Assembly: GCF_019396385.1 (NCBI RefSeq)
Contig: NZ_JAHKRN010000047.1
Location: 1 to 64,000, forward strand
Source: Nonomuraea harbinensis
GTDB taxonomy: Bacteria > Actinomycetota > Actinomycetes > Streptosporangiales > Streptosporangiaceae
Direction of reading: 5' to 3'
DNA length: 64,000 bases
Position 1 is the first letter of the stretch; every line of letters begins with the position of its first letter. The notes beneath the pieces are model-generated. The model did no database searches. It was not told the DNA's origin and was given only the letters and a program-made list of their open reading frames with translations. This document shows, piece by piece, positions 1 through 7,959 of this stretch. The position numbers were made by a program, and so were the translations under genes.

Positions 1-1
1 C

Positions 2-877
2 ACGACGCCCTCCCGATCTGACGAGGTCCCGCCGCCGACCGACCTGAGCGCGGCACGGGACAGGTTGCTCACCGAGATCCGCCGTACTCCTGATGCCCGG
101 CCCAGGCGGGCCGTGCGCCTGGGGGCACTGGTGAGCGCCGCCGGCCTGGCGGCGGCCGTGGCGGTGGCGGCCACCCAACTGGGGGGCGCCACCGAAGAGG
201 GCGAGCCGCCGGTCAGCGCCGCCGCGGTGCTGGAGAACGCCGCGCTGGTGGCCGAGAGGACGAAGGCGACCACGGTACGGCCGGACCAGTGGTTCTACAT
301 GAAGGAGTCGCAGCCGGTCGACTCCCTCCCCGTGTACGAGCACTGGAGCCGGATGGACGGCGCCATGACGGCTCTGCGGGGGAGCGACGGCGAGCTGAAG
401 GTGAGCGAGTCGGAGAAGGGGCCGACCAACTCCGCGAAGACCCTGCGCGAGATAGAAGCGCTGCCCGGCGACCCGGACGCGATGCTGCGGCACTTCTACC
501 GGCTCAAGCGCGAGCGCGCGGCCCTGTCGATCTGCGAGCCCGAATGCCCGCCGGGCAGCGAACGGGACCGCCGCGCCTACGGTGCGATCCAGTGGTACCT
601 GAAGTACGGGCCGATCATTCCGCCGGACACCGCCGCGACGATGTTCAGGGCGATGGCGAAGATCCCCGGCGTCACGATCGAGGAGAACGTCGCCACCGCC
701 GAAGGCCGCCCCGGCCTGGCGGTCGTCCTGGATCTCGGCGAGGCGGGCAAGGGGTACACGATTCTCGATCCCCGGACCTACCGCTACCTCGGCGTCAAGA
801 GCGTGCGCGGCGGTCACAGCATGGCCATGTCCGTCCTGGACTCCGGCATCGTCGACAGGCCGGGCGAGACGCCCTGA
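2..877 (+). CDS. CU044_5270-like membrane-anchored protein, 5' end cut by window
   Basis: The reading frame is open from the first bases of the window, so the true start lies upstream; the TTG near position 65 is not a convincing start. Visible residues include an acidic N-terminal stretch ending in ARDRLLTEI. A single membrane helix rich in Ala/Val follows, and then an exported domain of about 220 residues containing an MLRHFYRL segment. This layout (cytosolic N-terminus, one TM, extracellular domain) fits the CU044_5270 family. Members of that family often follow an ECF sigma factor gene in Streptosporangiales. A role as sigma-factor partner or anti-sigma-like protein is only an inference from that habit, because the upstream neighbour is not in the window. 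Molecular function is unknown. Confidence 0.75.
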   Translation, partial: TTPSRSDEVPPPTDLSAARDRLLTEIRRTPDARPRRAVRLGALVSAAGLAAAVAVAATQLGGATEEGEPPVSAAAVLENAALVAERTKATTVRPDQWFYMKESQPVDSLPVYEHWSRMDGAMTALRGSDGELKVSESEKGPTNSAKTLREIEALPGDPDAMLRHFYRLKRERAALSICEPECPPGSERDRRAYGAIQWYLKYGPIIPPDTAATMFRAMAKIPGVTIEENVATAEGRPGLAVVLDLGEAGKGYTILDPRTYRYLGVKSVRGGHSMAMSVLDSGIVDRPGETP

Positions 878-884
878 CGGCCGG

Positions 885-2321
885 TCATTGGACGGTGCCG
901 GCTTGGCTGAGAAGGTTCTGGTACCAGCTGGCATACGGGTGATTGGTGGCCGGGAAGGTGGCCAGGGGATCGGTCGCCTGGGAGGCCGAGTCCAGGTTCC
1001 AGCCGCGGACGAGCCGTCCGGCCTGCCGGGCCGCGGTGATGAACGACGACTGACTGGCGGGGGCGGCGTAGTACAGCGCGCCCTGCTGGAGCTCGGCGCT
1101 GTCGCCCTGCTGGAACTCGTCGAAGGCGATCTGCTGGTAGCGGATGCGGTCACCGGTGCGCTGGGCCGTGTCGACGCGCAGGGTCTGGGCCGGGGTCGGG
1201 CCGTCGGCGCCGGTCCAGACGCGCACGCTGGACGCGCCGGCGGCCGAGGTGGTCTTGTCGTGGCGGGGGTCGGTGGTCTTGGCGTTGCCCGTCCAGGTGA
1301 CCGTGCGCGCGGCGGGGTCGAGGGCGCCTGCCCAGGTCCAGTTCTGGCTGTTGCTCTGGCTGCGGTGGATCTCGCGCAGCCGGGTGCCCGTGGCGTCGAA
1401 CCGGATCGTGGGCAGGACGCCGTTGTCGTACTGGCGGCTCGGTGACCAGGTGATCTCGCCGTCGGCGGCGAGCCGTCCGACGCGGTACCACAGGGTGGTC
1501 GCGTTCTGGGAGCGGTGGACCTCGACCAGGTCGCCGTGGTCGTTGAGGGCCACGGCGGGGGTCATGCCGGAGTCGTAGCGGCCGTGGCGCAGCCAGGTCA
1601 CCGTGCCGTCCGAGCCGTACGTGCCGCTCCAGTACCAGAGGTCGCCCGAGCCCGAGTCGTGCACCTCGACGACCTGGCCGCGGCCGTTCATCGCGACGGC
1701 CGGACTGGTGCCGGAGTCTCGCTTGTAGAGGGCGCGGGTCCTGGCGTTGCCGGAGAGCAGCGCGAGGACGCGGCCGCGCAGCGCGCCCACGGTCGGCGGG
1801 GTGGCCGGGTAGTCGGACGCGCGCAGCAGTTTGGCGCCGAAGACGGAGACGAGCTCCTGGTTGAGTGCGGCGAGGTTGCCCGCGGCGTACGAGGTGTTGT
1901 CGGTCAGGTCGTCCTTGATGTCGAGCGCGACGGTGATGGGCGCGGCGGTGGGGTGGTTCGTGGACCAGGTGTCGATCACGGTGAGCCAGTCGCGCAGGAG
2001 GTTCGAGGCCGGGTTGCCGGCGCGGTCCACGAGGTCGCCGGGGGCGTCGTGGCCGATCGCGTAGTCGCGGGCGGTGGCGTAGCCGTTGTCGTGGATGTCG
2101 AGCTCGATGAAGCGGACGCCCTGGTCGAGCTGGCGGGTGATCGAGCCCCTGGTGCCGTCCAGGTCGCCGGAGTAGCTGTTGTGGGTGGCGCGGAAGATCG
2201 CCGAGGGTAAGGGCGGGTCCGCCGCCGCGCCGGCGGGACCGGCGGTCAGCAGGGCGGACAGGAGCACAGTGGCGAGCACGGTGGCGAGCACGGTGGCGAG
2301 CGCTGTGAAGGGCTGGGGCAT
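885..2321 (-). CDS. Secreted PLC-like phosphodiesterase (PI-PLC X-type) with C-terminal repeats
   Basis: 478 aa. A signal peptide (residues 1-33, ending AGAAA) precedes a TIM-barrel phosphodiesterase region. This region carries the THNSYSGD motif (His47), an ELDIH segment near residue 74, GHD with His91, and LDIKDD, which fit the acid/base and metal-site elements of PI-PLC-like enzymes. After about residue 215 come three modules of about 48 residues, each with a V/LxEVHxS core and a Trp-Tyr pair. They look like a beta-propeller or lectin-like appendage. The gene is monocistronic and convergent with the preceding gene. The signal peptide is partly encoded by a 12-bp tandem repeat (2269-2304) giving repeated ATVL. 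The substrate (phosphoinositide, GPI or other phosphodiester) cannot be read from sequence. Confidence 0.8.
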   Translation of the reverse strand: MPQPFTALATVLATVLATVLLSALLTAGPAGAAADPPLPSAIFRATHNSYSGDLDGTRGSITRQLDQGVRFIELDIHDNGYATARDYAIGHDAPGDLVDRAGNPASNLLRDWLTVIDTWSTNHPTAAPITVALDIKDDLTDNTSYAAGNLAALNQELVSVFGAKLLRASDYPATPPTVGALRGRVLALLSGNARTRALYKRDSGTSPAVAMNGRGQVVEVHDSGSGDLWYWSGTYGSDGTVTWLRHGRYDSGMTPAVALNDHGDLVEVHRSQNATTLWYRVGRLAADGEITWSPSRQYDNGVLPTIRFDATGTRLREIHRSQSNSQNWTWAGALDPAARTVTWTGNAKTTDPRHDKTTSAAGASSVRVWTGADGPTPAQTLRVDTAQRTGDRIRYQQIAFDEFQQGDSAELQQGALYYAAPASQSSFITAARQAGRLVRGWNLDSASQATDPLATFPATNHPYASWYQNLLSQAGTVQ

Positions 2322-2398
2322 CGGCTGTCCTCAGGTGGGGGGGTGCCTCCAGAAAACACGATCATGGTCTTCCGGCCAACCCCCTCGCCCCGGCACGC

Positions 2399-3004
2399 TC
2401 AGGTCTCGGGGAGAGCGGCGTTGTGGCGCTGGTAGTGGCGGGCCGCGCGGGCTCGGTTGCCGCATGACGGCTTGCACCATTCCTGCCGCCCATGGCTCTG
2501 GACGAAGTAGCGCACGCAGCGAGGCGCGTCGCAGGCCCGCAGGCGCTCGCGCTGCGGACCGCTCAGGAAGTCGATGGCGGCCCGCGCCAGGGCCGCGATC
2601 AGCCGGACGTCGGCGTCGGGCTCGGCCGACAGCACCCCTGTGCTGGGCTCCCCGTCCGCGGGCCAGTGCAGGTGCGGGACGATCGCCTCGCGGGCGGCCG
2701 CCGCGTTGAGGAGAGCCAGCGCCTGCTCGGCGGGCATCAGCCGGTGGGCGTCGGCCCGGCTCGGCGGCGCCGGGCTGACCGCTCGCGCGAACAGCGCCCG
2801 CACGGCCCGGCGCAGCTCGACGATCTCGCTTCTCAGCTGCTCGTCCCCGCTGAGCTGCGCGACGTCGACGTGGCCGGCCAGCAGCTCCGCCTGCCGGCCG
2901 ATCCAGCGGGTCATGCTCTGCGGCGTGGCCAGGTCGTCGGCGACACCGCCGTTGCCGTCATGGCGGATCGTGCTCGCCAGTTCCAAGGCCGGCCAGCGTT
3001 CCAC
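2399..3004 (-). CDS. CGNR zinc-finger protein (ABATE-type putative stress regulator)
   Basis: 201 aa from the chosen GTG start. That start has a good upstream GGAAGGGG and puts the conserved WPALELASTIRHDG block at the N-terminus. An ATG 63 bp upstream is possible, but it has no ribosome binding site and would crowd the divergent gene. The C-terminus has the CGNR finger with Cys158, Cys163, Cys177 and Cys181, the last inside SCGNRARAARHYQRH. The N-terminal part is an ABATE-like domain. In this family the C-terminal finger is taken to bind DNA and the N-terminal domain to sense a stress ligand. It is divergent from the metallophosphoesterase gene and may regulate it (inference). Confidence 0.8.
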   Translation of the reverse strand: MERWPALELASTIRHDGNGGVADDLATPQSMTRWIGRQAELLAGHVDVAQLSGDEQLRSEIVELRRAVRALFARAVSPAPPSRADAHRLMPAEQALALLNAAAAREAIVPHLHWPADGEPSTGVLSAEPDADVRLIAALARAAIDFLSGPQRERLRACDAPRCVRYFVQSHGRQEWCKPSCGNRARAARHYQRHNAALPET

Positions 3005-3094
3005 TCCAACCCCTTCCGGTTGCCCGCTCCTCTTCCGTACCCTACGGTCTCTAACGGTAAATTCCATTTAACCATTAGACGAAAGGGTGACACG

Positions 3095-3844
3095 ATGACG
3101 CTGTTGCTGGCTCAGATCAGCGACCTGCACCTCGACGGCACCGACCGGGCGACCCGGCGCGCCACCCGCGTCATGGACCACCTGCGGGCGCTCCCTCGCC
3201 CGGTCGACGCCGTGCTGGTCACCGGCGACATCGCCGATCACGGTGAGGAGGCCGAGTACGAGCAGGCCGCCCGGATCCTGGCCGCCCCCTTCCCGGTGCT
3301 CACCTGTCCCGGCAACCACGACGCCCGCCCGGCCTACCGCAAGGCGCTGCTGCGGCAGCCGCCCGGCCCCGGCCCCGTCAACCAGGTGCACCACATCGCC
3401 GGCACCGCCATCCTGATGTGCGACTCCACCATCCCCGGCCACGACGAGGGCCGGCTCGACCCCGAGACCCTCGCCTGGATGTACGCCACCCTCGACGGGC
3501 TCGCCCCCGGCACGCCCGCGCTGATCGCCTTCCACCAGCCGCCCGTCGAACTCCACCACCCGTTGCCCGACTCCTCCCGGCTGGAGGAGCCCGGCGACCT
3601 GGCCGCGCTGCTCGACGCCCACCCGCGGGTCGCCGCCGTGCTCACCGGGCACGCTCACACCGCGGCCGCGTCCACCTTCGCGGGCCGCCCCTTGATCGTC
3701 GCACCGGCCGTCACCTGGACCCTGCGCATGCCGTGGGAGGGAGACCGGCCCGCCGACCGCGAGCAACCGCCCGGCCTCGCCTTCCACGTCCTGGACGACG
3801 ACGGCCGCCTGACCACCCATTTCCGCGTCGTGCTCCAGGCATGA
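3095..3844 (+). CDS. Calcineurin-like metallophosphoesterase (CpdA-like)
   Basis: 249 aa. All dinuclear-metal motifs of class III cyclic-nucleotide phosphodiesterase-type metallophosphatases are visible: DLHLDG near the N-terminus, GDIADHG, GNHDA, and the C-terminal GHAHT. A 3',5'-cyclic nucleotide or related phosphodiester is the likely substrate by family, but specificity is not shown. The ATG start follows GAAAGG at a suitable distance. The stop overlaps the LysE-family gene start by 4 bp (ATGA), so the two are probably translationally coupled. It is divergent from the CGNR regulator. Confidence 0.85.
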   Translation: MTLLLAQISDLHLDGTDRATRRATRVMDHLRALPRPVDAVLVTGDIADHGEEAEYEQAARILAAPFPVLTCPGNHDARPAYRKALLRQPPGPGPVNQVHHIAGTAILMCDSTIPGHDEGRLDPETLAWMYATLDGLAPGTPALIAFHQPPVELHHPLPDSSRLEEPGDLAALLDAHPRVAAVLTGHAHTAAASTFAGRPLIVAPAVTWTLRMPWEGDRPADREQPPGLAFHVLDDDGRLTTHFRVVLQA

Positions 3845-4458
3845 TCCACCCGTCCGCGATCGCCGCGTTCCTCCTGGCGATCCTGCCCGTCATCGCCACC
3901 CCGGGAGCCAGCCTGACCTTGCTGATCCAGCACGTCACCGCCGGCGGGCGCCGTCAGGCTATCCCTGTCATCCTCGGTACGGTCACCGGCCTGTACGGGC
4001 ACGCCGCCCTGGCCGCCGCCGGCCTGTCGGCACTGGTCATGCACTCCAGCCAGGCCTTCACCGCCGTCAAGCTCCTCGGCGCGGTCTACCTCGTGGGCCT
4101 GGGCCTGTGGACGTGGCGCTCGACCACCCTGCCCTCGCCTCCCGCGCTGACGGACCAGCCGGAACGGTCGGGCTCCGGCTATACGCAAGCCCTGCTCGCG
4201 AACGTGCTCAACCCCAAGGCGGCCTCGATCTATCTGACCCTGGTCCCGCAGTTCGTCCTGCCCGGCCACGATCTCGGCGGGCAGATCCTCGCCCTGGCCA
4301 CCGCGCACGCCCTGCTGATGGCGGTGTGGTTGCTGACCTGGACGGGCCTCCTCCACCGAGGGGCGCATTTCGTGCGCGGGGCCGGGTTCAGGCGCGCGGC
4401 GGGCAGGTTGACGGCGGTCGTCCTCGTCGTCCTCGGCCTCCGGGCCGCCGTGGGGTAG
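3841..4458 (+). CDS. LysE/RhtB-family translocator
   Basis: 205 aa with about six hydrophobic segments. The family signature TPGASLTLLIQH sits after TM1, and NVLNPKAASIYLTLVPQF sits around TM4. These place it in the LysE/RhtB amino-acid and small-metabolite exporters. It overlaps the metallophosphoesterase by 4 bp, forming a two-gene operon. The exported compound is unknown. It is convergent with the DUF2975/XRE pair, with about 25 bp between stops. Confidence 0.85.
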   Translation: MIHPSAIAAFLLAILPVIATPGASLTLLIQHVTAGGRRQAIPVILGTVTGLYGHAALAAAGLSALVMHSSQAFTAVKLLGAVYLVGLGLWTWRSTTLPSPPALTDQPERSGSGYTQALLANVLNPKAASIYLTLVPQFVLPGHDLGGQILALATAHALLMAVWLLTWTGLLHRGAHFVRGAGFRRAAGRLTAVVLVVLGLRAAVG

Positions 4459-4483
4459 GCGTCAGGGCGGCCGCCTCGCGCGG

Positions 4484-4726
4484 TCAGTCCGTGGAGGAGC
4501 GGGGAGTGAAGGACAGGAGGTCGCCGGGCTGGCAGTCGAGGACCTCGCAGAGCTTGCTCAGGGTGGAGAAGCGGATCGCCTTGGCGCGGTTGTTCTTGAG
4601 GATCGAGAGGTTCACGTTGGTGATGCCCACCCTGTCGGCCAGCTCGACCACCGTCATGCCGCGCTCTTCGAGCAACCTGTCCAGGTGCACCTCGATGGTG
4701 TGCTCGGGGTTCTCGGCGGGCGACAT
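4484..4726 (-). CDS. Small XRE-family HTH regulator (Cro/YozG-like)
   Basis: 80 aa, almost entirely one Cro/C1 helix-turn-helix domain. The recognition region is GMTVVELADRVGITNVNLS and it is followed by KAIRFSTLSKLCEVLDCQPGDLL. The start overlaps the stop of the upstream DUF2975 gene by 1 bp (TGATG), so the pair is translationally coupled. DUF2975 membrane proteins commonly travel with exactly this kind of mini-regulator. It likely autoregulates the pair through the TATCG palindromes in front of the DUF2975 gene (inference). Confidence 0.85.
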   Translation of the reverse strand: MSPAENPEHTIEVHLDRLLEERGMTVVELADRVGITNVNLSILKNNRAKAIRFSTLSKLCEVLDCQPGDLLSFTPRSSTD

Positions 4727-5442
4727 CAGACTGTTCCTTCGAGTTCCTCGCGCATGTGCGCGCCGACGCTGACGACCTTCGACATCACCACGAGTCCGAG
4801 CCCGGCGAGCAGGAACGCCCAGGGGACGGTCCAGCCGAACAGGGCCATCTCCCACACGTCCCTGATGGAGCCGGCCACCATCGACACGGCCAGGCCGGTC
4901 TCGACGACGGTCGTGTAGAGCGACGCCGCGACTGTGCCGGCCATGACGAACACGCCGAGGAACCACAGCCTGCGGACGACCACCTTATCGAAACCGTTCT
5001 CCCGCCGTACGCCTCTGATCAGCCGGTCGAGGAGGACGATCGAGACGAGCAGGACGAGCGCGGTGGCGAACCGCGACGACTGAAACAGCAGCTGCGTGCC
5101 GAGGCTGGAGTCGTCCTTGCAGATCCGGGGCAGGTCGTAGACGAACTCGACTCCCTTCTCCACGGGGTAGGGGTCGGTGTCGAGGGCGCCGCTCGTCTGC
5201 ACGGCTTTCCGGCGTTGGGGGTTCTCGGCGACGTTGCCCTCCACGTCGAGGATGTTCGGTGATGACACGCACACCAGGCTCTGGGTGCCGAGAGAACCCC
5301 ACGCGTTCTCTCCGCCGGTCAAGACCGCGCGCCCGACCTCGGTGGCCGTCGTCACGGCGAACAGCACCAGGAAGACGCGGACGACTATCGCCGTCCACTT
5401 CAGGGGGGTGGATCTGTTGAGGGGCACAGTACGGCTCCGCAT
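4726..5442 (-). CDS. DUF2975-family membrane protein
   Basis: 238 aa with four apparent membrane helices: residues about 15-37, a pair in the middle, and one near 205-225. A loop between TM1 and TM2 of about 75 residues is probably extracytoplasmic. The arrangement fits DUF2975, whose function is unknown. It is the first gene of a two-gene operon with the XRE regulator. The ATG at 5442 has no ribosome binding site but lies 11 nt from a GATAAT-like -10, so the mRNA may be leaderless or nearly so. A GTG 15 bp further in is an alternative start. Confidence 0.75.
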   Translation of the reverse strand: MRSRTVPLNRSTPLKWTAIVVRVFLVLFAVTTATEVGRAVLTGGENAWGSLGTQSLVCVSSPNILDVEGNVAENPQRRKAVQTSGALDTDPYPVEKGVEFVYDLPRICKDDSSLGTQLLFQSSRFATALVLLVSIVLLDRLIRGVRRENGFDKVVVRRLWFLGVFVMAGTVAASLYTTVVETGLAVSMVAGSIRDVWEMALFGWTVPWAFLLAGLGLVVMSKVVSVGAHMREELEGTV

Positions 5443-5449
5443 CGTTGAT

Positions 5450-5486
5450 CGATATTATCGAGTTTCGATGGTATCGACAAACGATA
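5450..5486 (-). promoter_or_regulatory. Promoter/operator of DUF2975-XRE operon
   Basis: Two inverted repeats built on the same half-site lie just upstream of the DUF2975 start. They are CGATA-TATCG around 5450-5460 (1-nt spacer) and TATCG-CGATA at 5472-5486 (5-nt spacer). On the minus strand a GATAAT hexamer overlaps the first and a TTGTCG hexamer overlaps the second, 15 nt apart. This is a plausible promoter occluded by a bound repressor. The XRE protein of the operon is the obvious candidate ligand (inference). Confidence 0.5.
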
Positions 5487-5491
5487 CGGAG

Positions 5492-6703
5492 TCAAGCGCG
5501 TTGCCGGAACCGGCGGGCGTACTCCTTGACGGCCAGAGCGGCGGCGAGTGTCTGAGGGCTGAGGAGCAGGGCGGCGCAGAGGAGGGAGTACCAGAACCGG
5601 CCCGTAAGAGGGCCGAGGGCCAGACCGGCGGCGGTCCACTGGAGCACGGTCACGATGACGGGAAGCAGGAAGAACGCGAACCAGCCGAGAACTCCGACGA
5701 ACCCTGCCAGCCACACCCAGCGGAACCAGCGGCCGGCCCGCCGGTCGGCCGCGGACGCCCGCGCCAGCTCCGCCGCCTGACCGGGGGACAGGCGGCCGAA
5801 CGCCTGCCGCAGCATCAGCGACTTGACCCGCCACAGGTCGCGGCAGCCCAGGGCGTTCACCAGCACCGCGTACAGGTCGGTGCGGAGGAAGATCATGCAC
5901 TGCCACAGCATCCCGGTCAGTTTCACGTACACCCACACCGCGAGCAGCGCGTCCACCGTCGGCGGGGGCGTCCACAGGCCCGCCTGGACCATCAGGCGCC
6001 CGCTCAGCAGCAGGCTGAGCAGCACCGCGTCCACCGCCAGCCCGCCGAGCAGCGGGGCGTACCTCTGCCGGCGGGGCACCGTCCACACCTGGGTGAGGTC
6101 GGTCTCGAAGACGAGCAGCATCATGCGGCGGTCGATCCCGAACCGGGACCTGACCCCGGCCGCACAGGCGGCCAGCCAGTGTCCGCACTCGTGCAGGGCC
6201 GTCGAGGCCAGCGCGAAGGGCGCCAGGAGGAGCGCGCTCAGGCCGATGTCGCCGAGCGGGAACGCGTCCCGCGCCGGCTGAGGGAACAGCGAGGGCGAGA
6301 CGACGAAGACGCCGGCGGAGAACAGGGCGCAGGCGGCGTAGACGGTCCAGGCCACCGGGCCGAAGAACGGGCGGGCCGGCCTCTGGCTCACGCCGCCCAT
6401 CCAGCGGCGGAACTGGATGGGCGCGGTGCGTACGGCTTCGCGCTCCTCGCCGGTGCGGTCGTCGACGAAGCCGAGCTCGGTGAGGACCTGGACGAACGCC
6501 GGCACGTCGACCGGCTCACCGGCGAACGCCTCGGCCTCGGCGGCGGCCTCGTCCGTCGTCGCGCCGCGCCGCAGCGCGGAGATCACCACCCCGCCCACCG
6601 CGGGCACGGTCACGAACGTGCCGGTCTCGGGGTCGCCGACCACGACCTCGTCGCCCTCGGGCACCAGGGTCAGCGCGCGCAGCGGGACCGTCGTGCCGCT
6701 CAC
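5492..6703 (-). CDS. PqqD-like domain fused to M50-type membrane zinc protease (candidate RiPP maturation protein)
   Basis: 403 aa. Residues about 10-85 form a small PqqD/RRE-like winged domain, of the kind that binds RiPP leader peptides. The rest is a multi-pass membrane protein with a site-2-protease-type HECGH motif (His171, Glu172, His175). A GGLAVD segment near residue 225 may supply the third metal ligand. The GTG start overlaps the stop of the ThiF-like gene by 4 bp (GTGA), so the genes are coupled. Together with the short peptide gene upstream, this suggests leader recognition, followed by cleavage or export of the modified peptide. The catalytic role is a family-based inference. Assignment as M50-like is good; the substrate is unproven. 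Confidence 0.75.
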   Translation of the reverse strand: MSGTTVPLRALTLVPEGDEVVVGDPETGTFVTVPAVGGVVISALRRGATTDEAAAEAEAFAGEPVDVPAFVQVLTELGFVDDRTGEEREAVRTAPIQFRRWMGGVSQRPARPFFGPVAWTVYAACALFSAGVFVVSPSLFPQPARDAFPLGDIGLSALLLAPFALASTALHECGHWLAACAAGVRSRFGIDRRMMLLVFETDLTQVWTVPRRQRYAPLLGGLAVDAVLLSLLLSGRLMVQAGLWTPPPTVDALLAVWVYVKLTGMLWQCMIFLRTDLYAVLVNALGCRDLWRVKSLMLRQAFGRLSPGQAAELARASAADRRAGRWFRWVWLAGFVGVLGWFAFFLLPVIVTVLQWTAAGLALGPLTGRFWYSLLCAALLLSPQTLAAALAVKEYARRFRQRA

Positions 6704-7788
6704 CGCGGGACCAGCGCGCACGCCGGGCAGCCGGGATCGCGGGGGAACGGCTCCCAGGAGGCGCGCAGCCCGTCGCGGAGGTCGAGCGTGACGCGGCCGC
6801 CGGCGGCCTGGGGCGGCTCGAACCCGGTGAGGTAACGCAGGGCCTCGAAGGCGATCAGCGAGCCGACCTGCATGGCCATCGGCCCGTTGAGCCCGTTGTT
6901 CAACCGCAGCCCCTGGGCGAGCCGGTGGGCGACGCCACGCGACGTGGGCTCGTCCGGGGAGGGCCGGTCCGAGTCGTCGCACCGCAGACACGGGCTCCTG
7001 CCCGGATCGACCGAGGAGTAGATGAGCTGGGTCCGCGTCATCCCGCCGGAGACGAGCGGGACGCCGGCCCGCAGGGCGGCCTCGTTCACCCAGAGGTGGG
7101 CGTCGCGCTCCCCGTCCAGGCCGCCCGCCACCAGGTCCACGCCGTCGAACAGGCCCTTGAGGTCGTCAGGCCCGGAGATCCACCGGTCGACGGCTCGGAC
7201 CTCGATGCCGGGGTCGTACGCGTGCACCCACGCGGCGGCGCGCTCCACCTTCGACCGCCCGATGTCCACGTGCCGGTAGAGGAACTGCCTGGCGAAGTTG
7301 CGCGGCGCGACGTCGTCGCGGTCCACCAGCGTCATCGCGCCCACGCCCAGTCCGGCCAGGCACTGGACGAGCGAGGAGCCGCCGCCGCCCACGCCGAGGA
7401 CCAGGACGCGGGAGTCGCGCAGCCGCCGGACGAACTCCGCCCGGGACCTCTCCAGCGTCGCGTAGGAACCGAAGAAGGTGAGGTTGGAGAAGTGCCGCTC
7501 GTCGGCGGCGGCGTCACCCAGCCATCGTTCGGCGGCGTTCTCGATCAGCCCGAGGGAGTCGAGCCCGGCCAGGCCCTCCTGCACCTCCGTGACGGTGACC
7601 GCCATGCCCCGGGCGGCCAGCGCGGAGGACAGCTCCTCGGCCGAGGCCGGGCCCCGGCCGAGTACGCCGAGAAGCGCCGCGACCCTCCCCTCGGGGTCGG
7701 CCAGCGTGAGCGCCTCCCTGGGGTCGTGGACCACGACGAGGTCGTCGCCGAGGGACTCCCAGACGCACTCTTTCAACATGACGCGCAT
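6700..7788 (-). CDS. ThiF/MccB-like E1 adenylyltransferase with N-terminal RRE-like domain
   Basis: 362 aa from the ATG chosen here (GGAG 5 nt upstream); a GTG 6 bp earlier is possible. Residues 1-85 look like a winged-helix leader-binding domain. The adenylation fold has GVGGGGS at 132-138, the DRDDVAPRNFARQF region at 156-169, and LDGERD around 224-229. Paired zinc cysteines (Cys267/Cys270 and Cys354/Cys357) complete the ThiF/MoeB/MccB plan. E1-like enzymes activate a peptide C-terminus with ATP. Here the likely substrate is the 19-residue peptide encoded just upstream. The gene is coupled to the M50 gene downstream and separated from the peptide gene by a strong hairpin. Confidence 0.8.
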   Translation of the reverse strand: MRVMLKECVWESLGDDLVVVHDPREALTLADPEGRVAALLGVLGRGPASAEELSSALAARGMAVTVTEVQEGLAGLDSLGLIENAAERWLGDAAADERHFSNLTFFGSYATLERSRAEFVRRLRDSRVLVLGVGGGGSSLVQCLAGLGVGAMTLVDRDDVAPRNFARQFLYRHVDIGRSKVERAAAWVHAYDPGIEVRAVDRWISGPDDLKGLFDGVDLVAGGLDGERDAHLWVNEAALRAGVPLVSGGMTRTQLIYSSVDPGRSPCLRCDDSDRPSPDEPTSRGVAHRLAQGLRLNNGLNGPMAMQVGSLIAFEALRYLTGFEPPQAAGGRVTLDLRDGLRASWEPFPRDPGCPACALVPR

Positions 7789-7817
7789 CGCCACTCCGAT
7801 CCATCACGGTGACAGGG

Positions 7818-7846
7818 GGCGGGGGACGGCCAGGCCGTCCCCCGCC
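7818..7846 (-). terminator. Hairpin between precursor peptide and thiF-like gene (attenuating terminator)
   Basis: The arms GCGGGGGACGGCC (7819-7831) and its exact complement (7833-7845) are separated by one base, extendable by one more pair. The hairpin lies between the precursor stop and the ThiF-like start. No U-tract follows on the minus strand, so partial termination or 3'-end protection is more likely than full stop. Such a hairpin would give more precursor transcript than enzyme transcript, as is common in RiPP operons (inference). Confidence 0.6.
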
Positions 7847-7863
7847 TGCTAGGTGGCGACGCC

Positions 7864-7923
7864 TCAGACGGGCGGGGCGGCGGTGGCCTTGACGGCCTCG
7901 ACCTTGCGAACTTCGATCTTCAT
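7864..7923 (-). CDS. Candidate RiPP precursor peptide, 19 aa
   Basis: The peptide reads MKIEVRKVEAVKATAAPPV. The ribosome binding site GGGAGGAGGT (7931-7940) is very strong, 7 nt from the ATG. The peptide has an amphipathic, charged N-terminal half (KIEVRKVEAVK) that could act as leader, and a short tail ATAAPPV. It opens an apparent operon with a ThiF-like E1 enzyme and a PqqD/M50 protease. From memory, the length and the I/V-R-K-V-x-x-V-K/R-A pattern resemble the short MccA precursor of Bacillus microcin C-like systems. Those peptides end in Asn, however, whereas this one ends in Val, so the chemistry may differ. Too short for standard gene finders. Confidence 0.7.
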   Translation of the reverse strand: MKIEVRKVEAVKATAAPPV

Positions 7924-7959
7924 GCTGAGCACCTCCTCCCGGTGTCCTTCTCGACCAAG

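Noticed and set aside
65..67. TTG as start of the first gene
   Set aside because: The frame stays open upstream to the window edge with family-like sequence (ARDRLLTEI), so the gene is simply cut by the window.
5177..6835. A long plus-strand open frame (over 500 codons) antisense to the M50 protease gene
   Set aside because: It is low-complexity, rich in Arg/Gly/Pro, without start context or domains. It arises from GC-rich codon bias of the minus-strand genes, which have clear motifs and coupled starts.
7864..7923. Lanthipeptide, lasso or thiopeptide precursor
   Set aside because: No Cys/Ser-rich core, and no LanM/LanB, asparagine-synthetase-like or YcaO gene is nearby; only a ThiF-type enzyme is present.
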